This document shows, one piece after another, positions 28,563-38,094 of a stretch of DNA of 64,000 nucleotides. The position numbers and the translations under genes were made by a program. The notes beneath the pieces are model-generated. The model saw nothing but the letters and a program-made list of their open reading frames with translations. It searched no databases and was not told where the DNA came from. Position 1 is the stretch's first letter; each line of letters begins with the position of its first letter. Location: positions 124,001 to 188,000 of the forward strand of contig NZ_LMKO01000025.1 of assembly GCF_001421705.1 (NCBI RefSeq), read 5' to 3'. The stretch comes from Xylophilus sp. Leaf220. Lineage in GTDB: Bacteria; Pseudomonadota; Gammaproteobacteria; Burkholderiales; Burkholderiaceae_C.

Positions 28563-29795
28563 ATGAGCGTGCGCTTCTCCCAGGAGATGCTCGTCGCCGG
28601 CGGGGGCATCGGCGGGCTGGCGGCAGCCCTGGCCTGCGTGCGGGCCGGTTGGCGGGCGCGGGTCTTCGAAGGCGCCGAGGCCTTCGCGGAAGCGGGCGCC
28701 GGCCTGCAGCTCGGCCCCAATGCCACGCGGCTGCTGCAGGCCTGGGGGCTGGGCGATGCGCTCGAGGCGGTGTCGGCATTTCCCGACCGGCTGGAGATCC
28801 GCAGCGCCGCTTCCGGCCGCGTGCTGGGGCGGCTGGTGCTGGGAGCGCAGGCACGCACCCGCTACGGCGCGCCGTATGCCACCCTGCACCGCGCCGATCT
28901 GCATGCGCTGCTGCTGGGCGCGGTGCGCTCGCAGGCAGAAGCGGTGATCCATCTCGGCACCCGCGTCACCCGGGTGGCCCCGCAGTCCGACACGGTCTGC
29001 ATCGGCACCGAGCGAACCGGGCCGGACGGCGCACGGGCCGCTTCCGTGCAGGTGGAGGGCGATGCCCTGGTCGCGGCCGATGGCCTCTGGAGCCAGGTGC
29101 GTTCGGCGGTCGTACCCGACGATGCCGCGCCGCGCGTCACCGGCCATACCGCCTACCGCGCGCTCCTGCGCCAGGCCGACCTGCCCGCGAACGTCCGCAG
29201 CAGCCAGGTCACCGTCTGGCTCGGTCCGCGGATGCACCTGGTGCAGTACCCGGTGCGCGGCGGCGAATGGCTCAACGTGGTGTTGCTGGTGCAAGCCGAT
29301 ACGGCCCTGCCGGCGGTGGCCGACCCGCGCGACTGGAGCCAGCACGCGCCGCCGGGCGGCCCCGCCGCCGCGCTGGCCGGCGCCTGCGCGCCGCTGCGGG
29401 CGCTGCAGGAAGCGGTGGCCGACTGGCGGCTGTGGATGCTCTGCGACCGGCCCCCGGTCGCCGGCCCGTCCGCGATGGCGCAGGGCCGCGTCGCACTGCT
29501 GGGCGACGCGGCCCATCCGATGCTGCCCTACCTGGCGCAGGGTGCCGGCATGGCGATCGAGGATGCCGCGGTGCTCGGCGACGCGCTGGCGATGGACGCG
29601 GTCGAGGTGCCGCTGCGGCTGCGCAGCTACGCCCAGCGGCGCTGGCAGCGGGTGGCGCGGGTGCAGGCGGTCGCGCAGCGCAATGCCGGCGTCTTCCACG
29701 CCAGCGGCCCGGTGCGCTGGGGCCGCGACATGGCGATGGCGGTGCTGGGGGAGCGGCTGCTGGACCAGCCGTGGCTGTACGGTGCGAAGGTCTGA
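28563..29795 (+). CDS. FAD-dependent aromatic-ring monooxygenase family protein
   Basis: 410-residue flavoprotein of the UbiH / salicylate hydroxylase class. The N-terminal dinucleotide fold is VAGGGIGGLAAALA (residues 11-24). A central VAADGLWSQVR block matches the DG motif for FAD and NAD(P)H binding. The C-terminal GDAAHPMLPYLAQGAGMAIEDA is the GDAAH motif that holds the FAD ribityl chain. The pattern is closest to 3-hydroxybenzoate 6-hydroxylase and salicylate hydroxylase-type enzymes, but the substrate is not evident and no catabolic genes adjoin. The start at 28563 lies 55 bp after the PAS-EAL gene. Repeat R4 follows its stop. Confidence 0.85.
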   Translation: MSVRFSQEMLVAGGGIGGLAAALACVRAGWRARVFEGAEAFAEAGAGLQLGPNATRLLQAWGLGDALEAVSAFPDRLEIRSAASGRVLGRLVLGAQARTRYGAPYATLHRADLHALLLGAVRSQAEAVIHLGTRVTRVAPQSDTVCIGTERTGPDGARAASVQVEGDALVAADGLWSQVRSAVVPDDAAPRVTGHTAYRALLRQADLPANVRSSQVTVWLGPRMHLVQYPVRGGEWLNVVLLVQADTALPAVADPRDWSQHAPPGGPAAALAGACAPLRALQEAVADWRLWMLCDRPPVAGPSAMAQGRVALLGDAAHPMLPYLAQGAGMAIEDAAVLGDALAMDAVEVPLRLRSYAQRRWQRVARVQAVAQRNAGVFHASGPVRWGRDMAMAVLGERLLDQPWLYGAKV

Positions 29796-29833
29796 TGCGC
29801 GTCCGACCCGATCCGGCGAGGCGAAAAACCTAA

Positions 29834-29893
29834 GTGCTATGAAAATGGTAGCTAATGGCCGGCGCCGCACGCCGGCTCCGGCCATTTTTCATT
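29834..29893 (+). repeat. Two-hairpin intergenic repeat, copy R4
   Basis: Consensus strand is plus. The 17-nt module at 29836-29852 reads GCTAT-GAAAATG-GTAGC. The hairpin ATGGCCGG ... CCGGCCAT is followed by TTTTTCATT, so this copy makes a good intrinsic terminator for the monooxygenase gene upstream. It lies between two convergent genes. Confidence 0.85.
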
Positions 29894-29930
29894 CGTAACC
29901 CTGCACCTGGGCTGCCCCGGCAGCCCGGGG

Positions 29931-30266
29931 CTACCAGCAAGCCCGGTCGTCCAGCACCGGCAGCCCGTGGCGCCTGCGCGCATGGCCGCAGGCATCGCTG
30001 CCGGCAGCGAAGGCGCGGCACGGCGACGGCCGCCATTCGTAGATGCCGCAGGCCGCGCGCTGGCCGATGCGGCCGGTGAGCGCGGCGCAGCGGGGCGGGG
30101 CGTGGTCGGTGCCGCGCATGCGCACCGTGTCGCCGATCACCTCGACCGCCAGGCCGGCCGGCACGCTGCCGCCGTGCTCGTCGACCTCGCAGGCGGAGAA
30201 GTCGACCCGGAACGACGCGCAACAGGCGCCGCAGGAAAGGCAGGGGTGGTCGCCGGTGGCGCTCAC
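29931..30266 (-). CDS. YkgJ-family zinc/iron-chelating cysteine-cluster protein
   Basis: 111 residues starting with a GTG that overlaps the TGA of the HD-domain gene (GTGA). The N-terminal CLSCGACC is the YkgJ/UPF0153 signature. Further conserved cysteines occur in PRCAAL, AACGIYEWRPSPCRAF and SDACGHAR, eight or nine in all, expected to chelate Zn or Fe-S. The function of the family is unknown. The overlapping start implies translational coupling with the HD protein. It is last in the minus-strand run that begins with argD. Confidence 0.85.
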   Translation of the reverse strand: MSATGDHPCLSCGACCASFRVDFSACEVDEHGGSVPAGLAVEVIGDTVRMRGTDHAPPRCAALTGRIGQRAACGIYEWRPSPCRAFAAGSDACGHARRRHGLPVLDDRACW

Positions 30267-30958
30267 GTTTTGGCGACGGCTGCGGCGTACAGGCGGCCCT
30301 GGGCCAGCGCGTCGATGGCGCGCTCCAGGTTCTGCCGTGCCGGCGTTTCGCGCCCCGCACCGAAATCCGCATGCAGGTAGATGCGGGGTCGGCGCAGGAA
30401 GCCCTGCAGCACCGCGGTGCGGGCCGCGGCATAGCGGGGCCACGGCACCCAGCGGTATTCCTGGCGCACGCCCTGCTCGAAGGCCTGGTAGACCGCGGGC
30501 GCGGCGCCGAGCACCGCGAGGTCGATGTCGAGCACCCAGGCGGTGTCCGGGTCGTCGGTGGCCGCATGGTCCCGGGTGGCGAGGATGTGGCGCTCCACCG
30601 CGGCCAGCAGCGGCTCGGCCAGACCCTGGCTGCGCAGGTAGCGCCGGGCCCATTCGGCACTGCGCGCCTCGTTCTTGCGGCTCCAGGGCGAGTAGATCGC
30701 GTCGTGGTACCAGAGGGCCAGCGCCACCGCCTGCGGGTCCTGCGGCGGCGCGGGCAGGGCGTCGAGGTGGCCCAGGCAGGCGGCCAGGTGGCCGGCGTCG
30801 TGGTAGCGGCGCGGCCAGGCCGACCAGGCCCGCAGCAGGTGCCGGCCCTCGCGCTGCCAGCAGGCCTCGCCGGCGCCGCCCGGCGGACCGGTGCGCTCCA
30901 GCGCATCGCCGAGCGCGTGCCATTGGTCGAGCAGCGAAGCGTGGGCGGCGTGTCGCAC
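30263..30958 (-). CDS. Predicted HD-superfamily metal-dependent phosphohydrolase
   Basis: 231 residues with a GTG start at 30956-30958, preceded by AAGGA. Metal-binding motifs are RRYHDAGHL near residue 51 and the HD dyad in LWYHDAIYS near 84, followed by a conserved ERHILATRDH helix and a DIDLAVLG block. This matches the COG4339-type family of predicted HD phosphohydrolases, whose substrates are unknown. It starts 26 bp after argF and overlaps the YkgJ gene by 4 bp. A role in arginine metabolism is not implied by the motifs. Confidence 0.8.
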   Translation of the reverse strand: MRHAAHASLLDQWHALGDALERTGPPGGAGEACWQREGRHLLRAWSAWPRRYHDAGHLAACLGHLDALPAPPQDPQAVALALWYHDAIYSPWSRKNEARSAEWARRYLRSQGLAEPLLAAVERHILATRDHAATDDPDTAWVLDIDLAVLGAAPAVYQAFEQGVRQEYRWVPWPRYAAARTAVLQGFLRRPRIYLHADFGAGRETPARQNLERAIDALAQGRLYAAAVAKT

Positions 30959-30984
30959 GGTGGTGTCCTTCCTGTGGCGCTTGC

Positions 30985-31941
<957 letters not shown>

Positions 31942-31965
31942 ATCGGCTCGGGGTCTGGAAACGGG

Positions 31966-31990
31966 TGCGCCGCGGACGGGCCGCGGCGCA
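31966..31990 (-). other. Perfect hairpin between argD and argF
   Basis: TGCGCCGCGG and CCGCGGCGCA form a 10-bp stem with a 5-base loop. There is no T-run after it on the minus strand, so it is not a standard terminator. It could tune the argD to argF ratio by stabilising or processing the message. Confidence 0.5.
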
Positions 31991-32016
31991 ATGGGGGAGG
32001 GGGTGGCAGTGCCCCG

Positions 32017-33225
32017 TTACGCGGCCTGCGGCTCGGCCAGGAAGGCCTTCACCAGCGGCACGAGGATCGCCACGATCTGGTCGGCTTCGTCGGCGGTCAG
32101 GATCAGCGGCGGCACCAGGCGGATCACGCTGTCGGCGGTGACCGAGAGCAGCAGGCCGGCCTCGGCCGCGCGCTGCAGGATCACGCCGCACGGCCGGTCG
32201 AGCTCGATGCCCAGCATCAGGCCGTGGCCGCGCACTTCCTTCACACCGGGCAGGCCGGCCAGTTCGCGCTCCAGCCCCGCCTTCAGATGGGCGCCGACGG
32301 TGGCCGCGTTCTCGACCAGGCCGTCTTCCTCCATGATGCGCAGGGTCTCGACACCGGCACGCATCGCCAGCGGGTTGCCGCCGAAGGTGGTGCCGTGGTT
32401 GCCCGGGCCGAAGATCTTCGCCGCCTTGGGGCCGGCCACGACCGCGCCGATCGGCACGCCCGAGCCCAGGCCCTTGGCCAGCGGCATCACGTCGGGCAGG
32501 ATGCCCGCCCACTGGTGGGCGAACCATTTGCCGGTGCGGCCCATGCCGCACTGCACCTCGTCGATCATCATCAGCCAGTCGTTGGCATCGCACAGGGCGC
32601 GCACCTGCCGCAGGTATTCCCAGCGCATCGCGTGGATGCCGCCTTCGCCCTGGATCGTCTCGAAGAACACCGCCACCACGTTGGGGTTGCCCTCGGTGGC
32701 CGCCTTCAGCGCGGCGATGTCGTTGAGCGGCACCCGGATGAAGCCCTCGACCAGCGGACCGAAGCCCGCCTGCACCTTGGGGTTGCCGGTGGCCGACAGC
32801 GTCGCGATCGAGCGGCCGTGGAAGGCATGCTCGTAGACCACGATCTCGGGCCGCTCGATGCCTTTGTCGTGGCCGAACTTGCGCGCCAGCTTCAGCGCCG
32901 CCTCGTTGGCTTCCAGGCCGGTCGAGCAGAAGAAGGCGTTGGTCAGGCCCGAGAGCTCCACCAGCCGGGCCGCCAGCGCTTCCTGGCCGGGCACGTGGTA
33001 GTAGTTGGAGCTGTGGATCAGCTTGGCGATCTGGTCCTGCAGCGCGGGCACCAGCTTCGGATGGTTGTGGCCCAGTGTGTTGACCGCGATGCCGCCCAGG
33101 CCGTCCAGGTAGCGTCGGCCCTCGGTGTCCCAGACCCATACGCCGTCGCCGTGATCGAGTGCGATCGGCAGGCGGCCGTAGGTGTTCATCACGTGGGGCG
33201 AGGTGGGCGCTGTCGAGGCGGTCAT
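32017..33225 (-). CDS. argD: Acetylornithine aminotransferase family protein
   Basis: 402-residue PLP-dependent class III aminotransferase. The PLP lysine is Lys251 in LAKGLGSGVP, with the cofactor-contacting Asp in MIDEVQCGMGRTG (219-231). CSTGLEANEAALKLAR binds the PLP phosphate, and FETIQGEGG is also conserved. In arginine synthesis it converts N-acetylglutamate semialdehyde to N-acetylornithine; argF next to it supports that assignment. The ATG at 33225 has a strong GGAAAGG upstream, which decides it over the ATG 42 bp further up. It diverges from the DUF3579 gene. Confidence 0.9.
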   Translation of the reverse strand: MTASTAPTSPHVMNTYGRLPIALDHGDGVWVWDTEGRRYLDGLGGIAVNTLGHNHPKLVPALQDQIAKLIHSSNYYHVPGQEALAARLVELSGLTNAFFCSTGLEANEAALKLARKFGHDKGIERPEIVVYEHAFHGRSIATLSATGNPKVQAGFGPLVEGFIRVPLNDIAALKAATEGNPNVVAVFFETIQGEGGIHAMRWEYLRQVRALCDANDWLMMIDEVQCGMGRTGKWFAHQWAGILPDVMPLAKGLGSGVPIGAVVAGPKAAKIFGPGNHGTTFGGNPLAMRAGVETLRIMEEDGLVENAATVGAHLKAGLERELAGLPGVKEVRGHGLMLGIELDRPCGVILQRAAEAGLLLSVTADSVIRLVPPLILTADEADQIVAILVPLVKAFLAEPQAA

Positions 33226-33493
33226 GCGTTTCCTTTCCGAGAAACCGGGGAGAGTGGGCTGCGGCACCGGGGTGCGACAGGGGCCCGTAAATAGTGGGTT
33301 CAGCGAAGCGCGCGCCGCTGAAATGCGATTCTAGGGGCCGGCACCGCGGGCGTTGGTGACGTTTGTGCATCAGAGCGATGCCGCCCGCCACGTCGGGTTA
33401 TCCCGGGGTCCAGTCTTCTATAAGAGCTAGAATCACCACCCGGCCCGCAAGCCCCCCTGCAGGCCGCCGCCCCTCCCACCAGCCCCCGCCACG

Positions 33494-33820
33494 ATGGTCG
33501 CCTACAAAGCACAAGAAGTCTTCATCCAGGGCGTCACGAGCGATGGTCGCACCTTTCGCCCGAGCGACTGGGCCGAGCGCCTGGCGGGCGTCATGAGCAG
33601 CTTTCGCCCCGGCGGCCCGCGCCCGGGCAGCCACCTGGGCTACTCGCCGTGGTGCATTCCCACCAACCTCAACGGCACCAAGTGCGTGGTCGTCCACCCC
33701 GACCTGCGCACCTACGATGCGATGGCCTGGGACTTCGTGATGAACTTCGCCCGCGACAACGACCTGCAGGTCACCGAGGCCTGCCTGCTGCCCGACGCTC
33801 CGGTGCCGGCCCGCCGCTAG
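33494..33820 (+). CDS. DUF3579 family protein
   Basis: 108 residues matching DUF3579, a short family found mainly in betaproteobacteria. Conserved blocks visible are GVTSDGRTFRPSDWAERL, SPWCIPTNLNGTKCVVV and FARDNDLQV. There is no signal peptide or membrane span, so it is cytosolic. Function unknown. A -10-like TAGAAT lies at about 33427-33432, and the divergent argD starts 268 bp away. It precedes the helicase gene by 10 bp and may be co-transcribed with it. Confidence 0.85.
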   Translation: MVAYKAQEVFIQGVTSDGRTFRPSDWAERLAGVMSSFRPGGPRPGSHLGYSPWCIPTNLNGTKCVVVHPDLRTYDAMAWDFVMNFARDNDLQVTEACLLPDAPVPARR

Positions 33821-33830
33821 GCTTTCCCGC

Positions 33831-35861
33831 ATGGACGCAACCGCTGCCGGTGGACACGATCCGGCCGGTCCCCGCTTCTCCCCGCCGCCCGGCGGCCTGG
33901 TCCCCACCGACGAACAGCGCGCGATCCAGTCCGCGCCGCAGCCCACCGTGCTGGTGCAGGCCCATGCCGGCGCCGCCAAGACCACCACGCTCGCCCTGCG
34001 CCTGGCGGAGGCCTGGCAGCAGGGCATCGATCCGCGCGATTGCCTGGTGCTCACCTACACCGACGCCGCCTGCGTGGCCCTGCGCAACGCGCTGCGCACC
34101 ATCGGCGTGCCGGTGCCGGTCGCCAAGCTGTTCCAGGTCTCGACCTTCGAGGCCTTCGCTTCCGCGGTGCTGTTGCGGATGGAAGGTGCGCCGGTGCCGC
34201 GGCTGCATACGCCGGAGCAGCTGCGGCCCCGCGTCTGGGAGGCGGTCGAGCGGATGCTGGCCCAGCAGGAGGACAGCCGCTGGTACGACGCGCTGCAGGT
34301 GCCGTCCGCCGGCGACGCCGCCTTCGTCGCCGATTTCCTGGAGCATGCGCTGTGGCTCAAGGGCACGATGCAGCTCGACCGCGATCCGCCCGAGGGCCTG
34401 CTGGCGCCGCAGCACGCCGAGCAGTACGGCATGGAGTACACCGCGCTGTGCACCTTCGCCGCCTACGAGCGCCGCATCCGCCGTGGCGGCCATCCCGACC
34501 ACCCGGCATTCCGCGGCCCTGGCGACGCCACCTATGACCTGGCCCGCCAGTTTATGCGTGAGGAGGAGGGCGACGCCGACCCGGTGCCCGCCGCCTGGCC
34601 GGGCCGGCTGCGGGTCCTGATGGTCGACGAGATGCACGACATGAACGAGGCCATGTTCCGCATCCTGCGCCGGCTGCTGCGCTCGCAGCGCTGCGAGTTC
34701 TGCGGTGTGGGCGACGTGCACCAGGTGATCCATGCCGCCGCCGGCGCCGACCCGGCCTTCCTGGGCGAGCGCATCGCCGACGAGACCGGCCGCTACATCG
34801 CGACCTACCGGCTCGGCACCAGCTTCCGCTTCCACGAGCGGCTGGCCCGGGGCGCGGCGCGCTTCACCCGGCAGAAGATCGTGTCGTCCAGCGCGCACGA
34901 CACCGCGGTGGCGGTGCTGTCCCACGCCGACGAGGACGCCTGCGTGGCGCAGGTGCTGACGGCCCTGCGCGGCTTCGGCCGCGGCGCCAAGGCCCTCGGC
35001 GCGCAGGCGGTGCTGCTGCGCCACGAGGACCAGTCGATCCTGCTGGAGAACGCGCTGGTCGACGCCGGCCTGCCCTACCGCACCACCGGCTTCGACAGCT
35101 ACCTGCTGCGCCCCGAGGTGTTGCTGGTGCGCGGCCTGCTGACCATCGCCACCCGCGATTTCGAGAGTTTGCGCGACCGCGACACGCTGGCCCGCATGGT
35201 CGAATCCTTCGTCTTCTTCTGCGGCACCCGCCTGGACGAAGACCCCGAGCAGGACGACCAGTCGCAGCCGGCCCTGCTGGCGACGGCGATCCGCCACTTC
35301 CACGACAACAGCGAGAACCTGCCGCGCTTCCTGGAGAACCACGTGCTGCGCACCGCCGAGCCGGCCGTGGCGCGCCGCCTGCGGGCGGCGGTCGCGGTGG
35401 TGGAGGGCGTCGCGCCCGGCGCCGGGCCCGAGCTGTTCGACCGATTCCTGGCGGCGCTCGACATGCCGTGGTTCGTGGCGCAGGCGCTGGTGCGGCCGGA
35501 GCGGCGGGCCGCCGCGCTGCGCAACATTGAGGGCCTGCGCCACCTGGCGGCGCGTGCCGGATCGGCCTCGGCCTTCTTCCACCAGCTCAACGCCACCGAG
35601 CAGCGCCGGGCCGCGCCGGGGCGCGAGACCCCGCTGACGCTGGCCGCCGCGGCGGCGGTGAAGGGGCTGGAGTTCGACCACGTGCTGCTGCCCTTCTTGG
35701 CGCAGGGCGTGTTCCCCGATGCCGACGCGCGCACTTCGGACGAGGAAAACCTGTTCTACGTCGCGATCACCCGGGCTCGCAAGGCGCTGACGCTGCTGGT
35801 GGATGCACGGCGGCCGAGCGACTATGTGGCGCGGATGGGGCTGTCGCTGCCGGCAGCGTAG
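33831..35861 (+). CDS. UvrD/Rep-superfamily ATP-dependent helicase with variant P-loop
   Basis: 676-residue SF1A helicase. The Q-like motif TDEQRAIQ (26-33) and motif I AHAGAAKTT (44-52) open the core. Motif I lacks the usual Gly before the Lys (GAAKT instead of GxGKT). Motif II is MVDEMHDMN with Asp266-Glu267. Later motifs are FRFHERLARGAARF, KGLEFDHVLLPF and the C-terminal YVAITRARKALTLL. No nuclease domain is visible, so it is a stand-alone helicase, possibly in repair or recombination. The variant P-loop may be a clade feature rather than a defect, since all other motifs look intact. Confidence 0.85.
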   Translation: MDATAAGGHDPAGPRFSPPPGGLVPTDEQRAIQSAPQPTVLVQAHAGAAKTTTLALRLAEAWQQGIDPRDCLVLTYTDAACVALRNALRTIGVPVPVAKLFQVSTFEAFASAVLLRMEGAPVPRLHTPEQLRPRVWEAVERMLAQQEDSRWYDALQVPSAGDAAFVADFLEHALWLKGTMQLDRDPPEGLLAPQHAEQYGMEYTALCTFAAYERRIRRGGHPDHPAFRGPGDATYDLARQFMREEEGDADPVPAAWPGRLRVLMVDEMHDMNEAMFRILRRLLRSQRCEFCGVGDVHQVIHAAAGADPAFLGERIADETGRYIATYRLGTSFRFHERLARGAARFTRQKIVSSSAHDTAVAVLSHADEDACVAQVLTALRGFGRGAKALGAQAVLLRHEDQSILLENALVDAGLPYRTTGFDSYLLRPEVLLVRGLLTIATRDFESLRDRDTLARMVESFVFFCGTRLDEDPEQDDQSQPALLATAIRHFHDNSENLPRFLENHVLRTAEPAVARRLRAAVAVVEGVAPGAGPELFDRFLAALDMPWFVAQALVRPERRAAALRNIEGLRHLAARAGSASAFFHQLNATEQRRAAPGRETPLTLAAAAAVKGLEFDHVLLPFLAQGVFPDADARTSDEENLFYVAITRARKALTLLVDARRPSDYVARMGLSLPAA

Positions 35862-35889
35862 GGTTCGTTATGGAAAGCGAGCGCCCATG

Positions 35890-35914
35890 AAAAAACCGCC
35901 CGAAGGCGGTTTTT
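35890..35914. terminator. Intrinsic terminator between helicase gene and rpsT
   Basis: AAAAAACCGCC-CGAA-GGCGGTTTTT: a short GC stem flanked by A- and T-runs, able to work on both strands for these convergent genes. Confidence 0.88.
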
Positions 35915-35989
35915 CACTTTGCTGCAGCGCACCCGTTGCAAACGGCGAGCGGGCTGATGAAGAGCCTGCTCGTGCGATGCCTGATTCGG

Positions 35990-36298
35990 TCAGGCGGCCG
36001 CGGTGGCTGCGGTTGCGAGGGCCTTGACCTTCGCAGCCAGGCGGCTCTTGTCGCGAGCGGCCTTGTTCTTGTGGAAGATGCCCTTGTCCGCCACGGTATC
36101 GACCACGCTCTGGGCGCGGGCGAAGGCTTCGGCAGCCTTGGTCTTATCGCCGGCGAGAACAGCCTTTTCGACGTTCTTCACCGCCGTGCGGTACTTGGAG
36201 CGCAGCGAGGTGTTCGCAGCGTTGAGCTTGACGTCCTGGCGGACGCGCTTGCGGCCCGACGCGAGGCGCGGGTTCTTTTTCTTCGGCTTGGTTGCCAT
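35990..36298 (-). CDS. rpsT: 30S ribosomal protein S20
   Basis: 102-residue basic primary rRNA-binding protein of the small subunit. The N-terminus [20 protein letters not shown] and the helical [20 protein letters not shown] stretch are typical of betaproteobacterial S20. It is a few residues longer than the E. coli protein through an Ala-rich tail. It is monocistronic, with a TATAAT promoter about 46 bp upstream and a terminator downstream. murJ diverges from it, as in many proteobacteria. Confidence 0.97.
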   Translation of the reverse strand: MATKPKKKNPRLASGRKRVRQDVKLNAANTSLRSKYRTAVKNVEKAVLAGDKTKAAEAFARAQSVVDTVADKGIFHKNKAARDKSRLAAKVKALATAATAAA

Positions 36299-36344
36299 GA
36301 TTCGGTTCCTTAGGTGGTCTGAGGATGTTGCAGCAAAGCCAAAA

Positions 36345-36350
36345 ATTATA
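36345..36350 (-). promoter_or_regulatory. -10 element of the rpsT promoter
   Basis: TATAAT on the minus strand, 46 bp before the rpsT ATG. No good TTGACA-like -35 is visible at the normal distance. The leader of roughly 40 nt would suit S20 autoregulation, known in E. coli. Confidence 0.5.
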
Positions 36351-36433
36351 TCCCACCCCCAGGCTTCCCCACTGTGTGTGGCCGCCCACCCTCTTGCAGA
36401 GGGCGATGCCGGTCGGGCCCCTACACTCGCGCG

Positions 36434-37999
36434 GTGTCACTTTTCAAAGCCGCTTCCACCGTTTCGCTGTTCACGCTCGCCTCGCGCATCACGGGGCTGG
36501 TCCGTGAGCTGTTGATGGCCTCGGTGTTCGGCGTCAGCGCGTTGACCGACGCGTTCAACGTCGCCTTTCGCATCCCCAACCTGTTTCGCCGGGTGTTCGG
36601 CGAAGGGGCGTTCAGCCAGGCTTTCGTACCGGTGCTGGCCGCGGCGCGGGTGGAGCGGGGGGACGAGGGGGCCAAGGCGCTGATCGACCATGTCTCCACC
36701 CTGCTGGCCTGGACGCTGCTGGTACTGAGCATCGCGGGTGTGGCGGCGGCGCCGCTGCTGGTCTGGGCGATGGCCAGCGGCTTGCGGCAGACGCCCGAGG
36801 GCTTCGGCGCGGCGGTGACGATGACGCGGTGGATGTTCCCCTACATCGGCTTCATGTCGCTGGTGGCGCTGGCGGGCGGGGTGCTCAACACCTGGCGGCG
36901 CTTCGCGGTGCCGGCGGCCACGCCGGTGCTGCTGAACGTGTCGCTGATCCTGTCGATCGTCTGGGGTGCGCCCTGGTTCGCGCGGCACGGGTTCGAGCCG
37001 ATCTACGCGCAGTGCGTCGGCGTGCTGGTGGGCGGTGCGTTGCAGTTGGGCCTGCAACTGCCGGCGCTCAAGCGCCTGGGCCTGCTGCCCGACATCGGCG
37101 CCAGCCGCGCGGCGATCCGCGCTGCCTGGACCGATCCCGCCACCCGCAACGTGATGCGGCTGATGCTGCCGGCGCTGCTGGGCGTCAGCGTCGCGCAGAT
37201 CTCGCTGCTGATCAACACCCAGATCGCCTCGCATCTGGCGCCGGGCAGCGTCAGCTGGATCGTCTACGCCGACCGCCTGATGGAGTTCCCGACCGCTTTG
37301 CTGGGCGTGGCGCTGGGCGTGGTGCTGATGCCGCAGCTGGCCGGCGCCCGCGCCGCGAAGGACGACGCCCGCTATTCGGCGATGCTGGATTGGGGCCTGC
37401 GCCTGGTGGTGCTGCTGTCGGTCCCCTGCATGGTGACCCTGCTGGTGTTCTCCCGGCCGCTGGTGGCGGTGCTGTTCCACCACGGCGCCTTCACCCCGCA
37501 GGACGTGCAGCAGACCACCGTGGCGCTGATGGGCTATGGCGCGGGCCTGGTCGGCATCGTGGCGATCAAGGTGCTGGCACCCGGCTTCTACGCCAAGCAC
37601 GACATGCGCACCCCGATGCGGATCGCCGTCTGCGTGCTGGTGCTGACCCAGGTGCTCAACTACCTGCTGGTGCCGCTGCTGCAGCATGCGGCGCTGACGC
37701 TGTCGATCGGCATCGGCGCGGTGGTCAACGCGCTGTGGCTGCTGGTCGGCCTGGTGCGGCGCGGCAGCTTCCGGCCGCTGCCGGGCTGGGGCCTGTTCCT
37801 GATGCAGGTGCTGGCCGCCAGCGCCATCCTGGCGATCTTCCTGGTGTGGATGCTCAACCGCTTCGACTGGATCGGCCTGCAGGCGACCGAGTTCCGCCGG
37901 GCCGGCCTGCTGGCGGGCGTGGTGGCGGCGTCGATGGTGCTCTACCTGCTGGCCGCCTGGGCCGCGGGCATCAAGCTGCGGCAGATGCTGCGCCGCTGA
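36434..37999 (+). CDS. murJ: Lipid II flippase MurJ
   Basis: 521-residue inner-membrane protein with about 14 hydrophobic spans that flips lipid II to the periplasmic face for peptidoglycan synthesis. The start is a GTG giving [18 protein letters not shown], the standard MurJ N-terminus. Family blocks include the conserved ITGLVRE with its Arg, [20 protein letters not shown], and VMPQLAGA after the central cavity helices. A -10-like TACACT lies only 6 bp before the GTG, so the message may be nearly leaderless. It diverges from rpsT. Confidence 0.95.
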   Translation: MSLFKAASTVSLFTLASRITGLVRELLMASVFGVSALTDAFNVAFRIPNLFRRVFGEGAFSQAFVPVLAAARVERGDEGAKALIDHVSTLLAWTLLVLSIAGVAAAPLLVWAMASGLRQTPEGFGAAVTMTRWMFPYIGFMSLVALAGGVLNTWRRFAVPAATPVLLNVSLILSIVWGAPWFARHGFEPIYAQCVGVLVGGALQLGLQLPALKRLGLLPDIGASRAAIRAAWTDPATRNVMRLMLPALLGVSVAQISLLINTQIASHLAPGSVSWIVYADRLMEFPTALLGVALGVVLMPQLAGARAAKDDARYSAMLDWGLRLVVLLSVPCMVTLLVFSRPLVAVLFHHGAFTPQDVQQTTVALMGYGAGLVGIVAIKVLAPGFYAKHDMRTPMRIAVCVLVLTQVLNYLLVPLLQHAALTLSIGIGAVVNALWLLVGLVRRGSFRPLPGWGLFLMQVLAASAILAIFLVWMLNRFDWIGLQATEFRRAGLLAGVVAASMVLYLLAAWAAGIKLRQMLRR

Positions 38000-38094
38000 C
38001 CCCCGCGGGGTGCCCTGGCCGCGCCGGGTCTGCCGCCACCGGGCCTCCGGCGGCCCCGCTTGACGCGTTCGGGCGGGCGCCGCCAGAATGGTCC

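Noticed and set aside
24896-28858. 1320-codon open frame on minus opposite the PAS-GGDEF-EAL gene
   Set aside because: Composition is dominated by Arg, Gln, His, Ala and Gly as expected for the reverse of a GC-rich gene; the plus-strand gene has clear domains.
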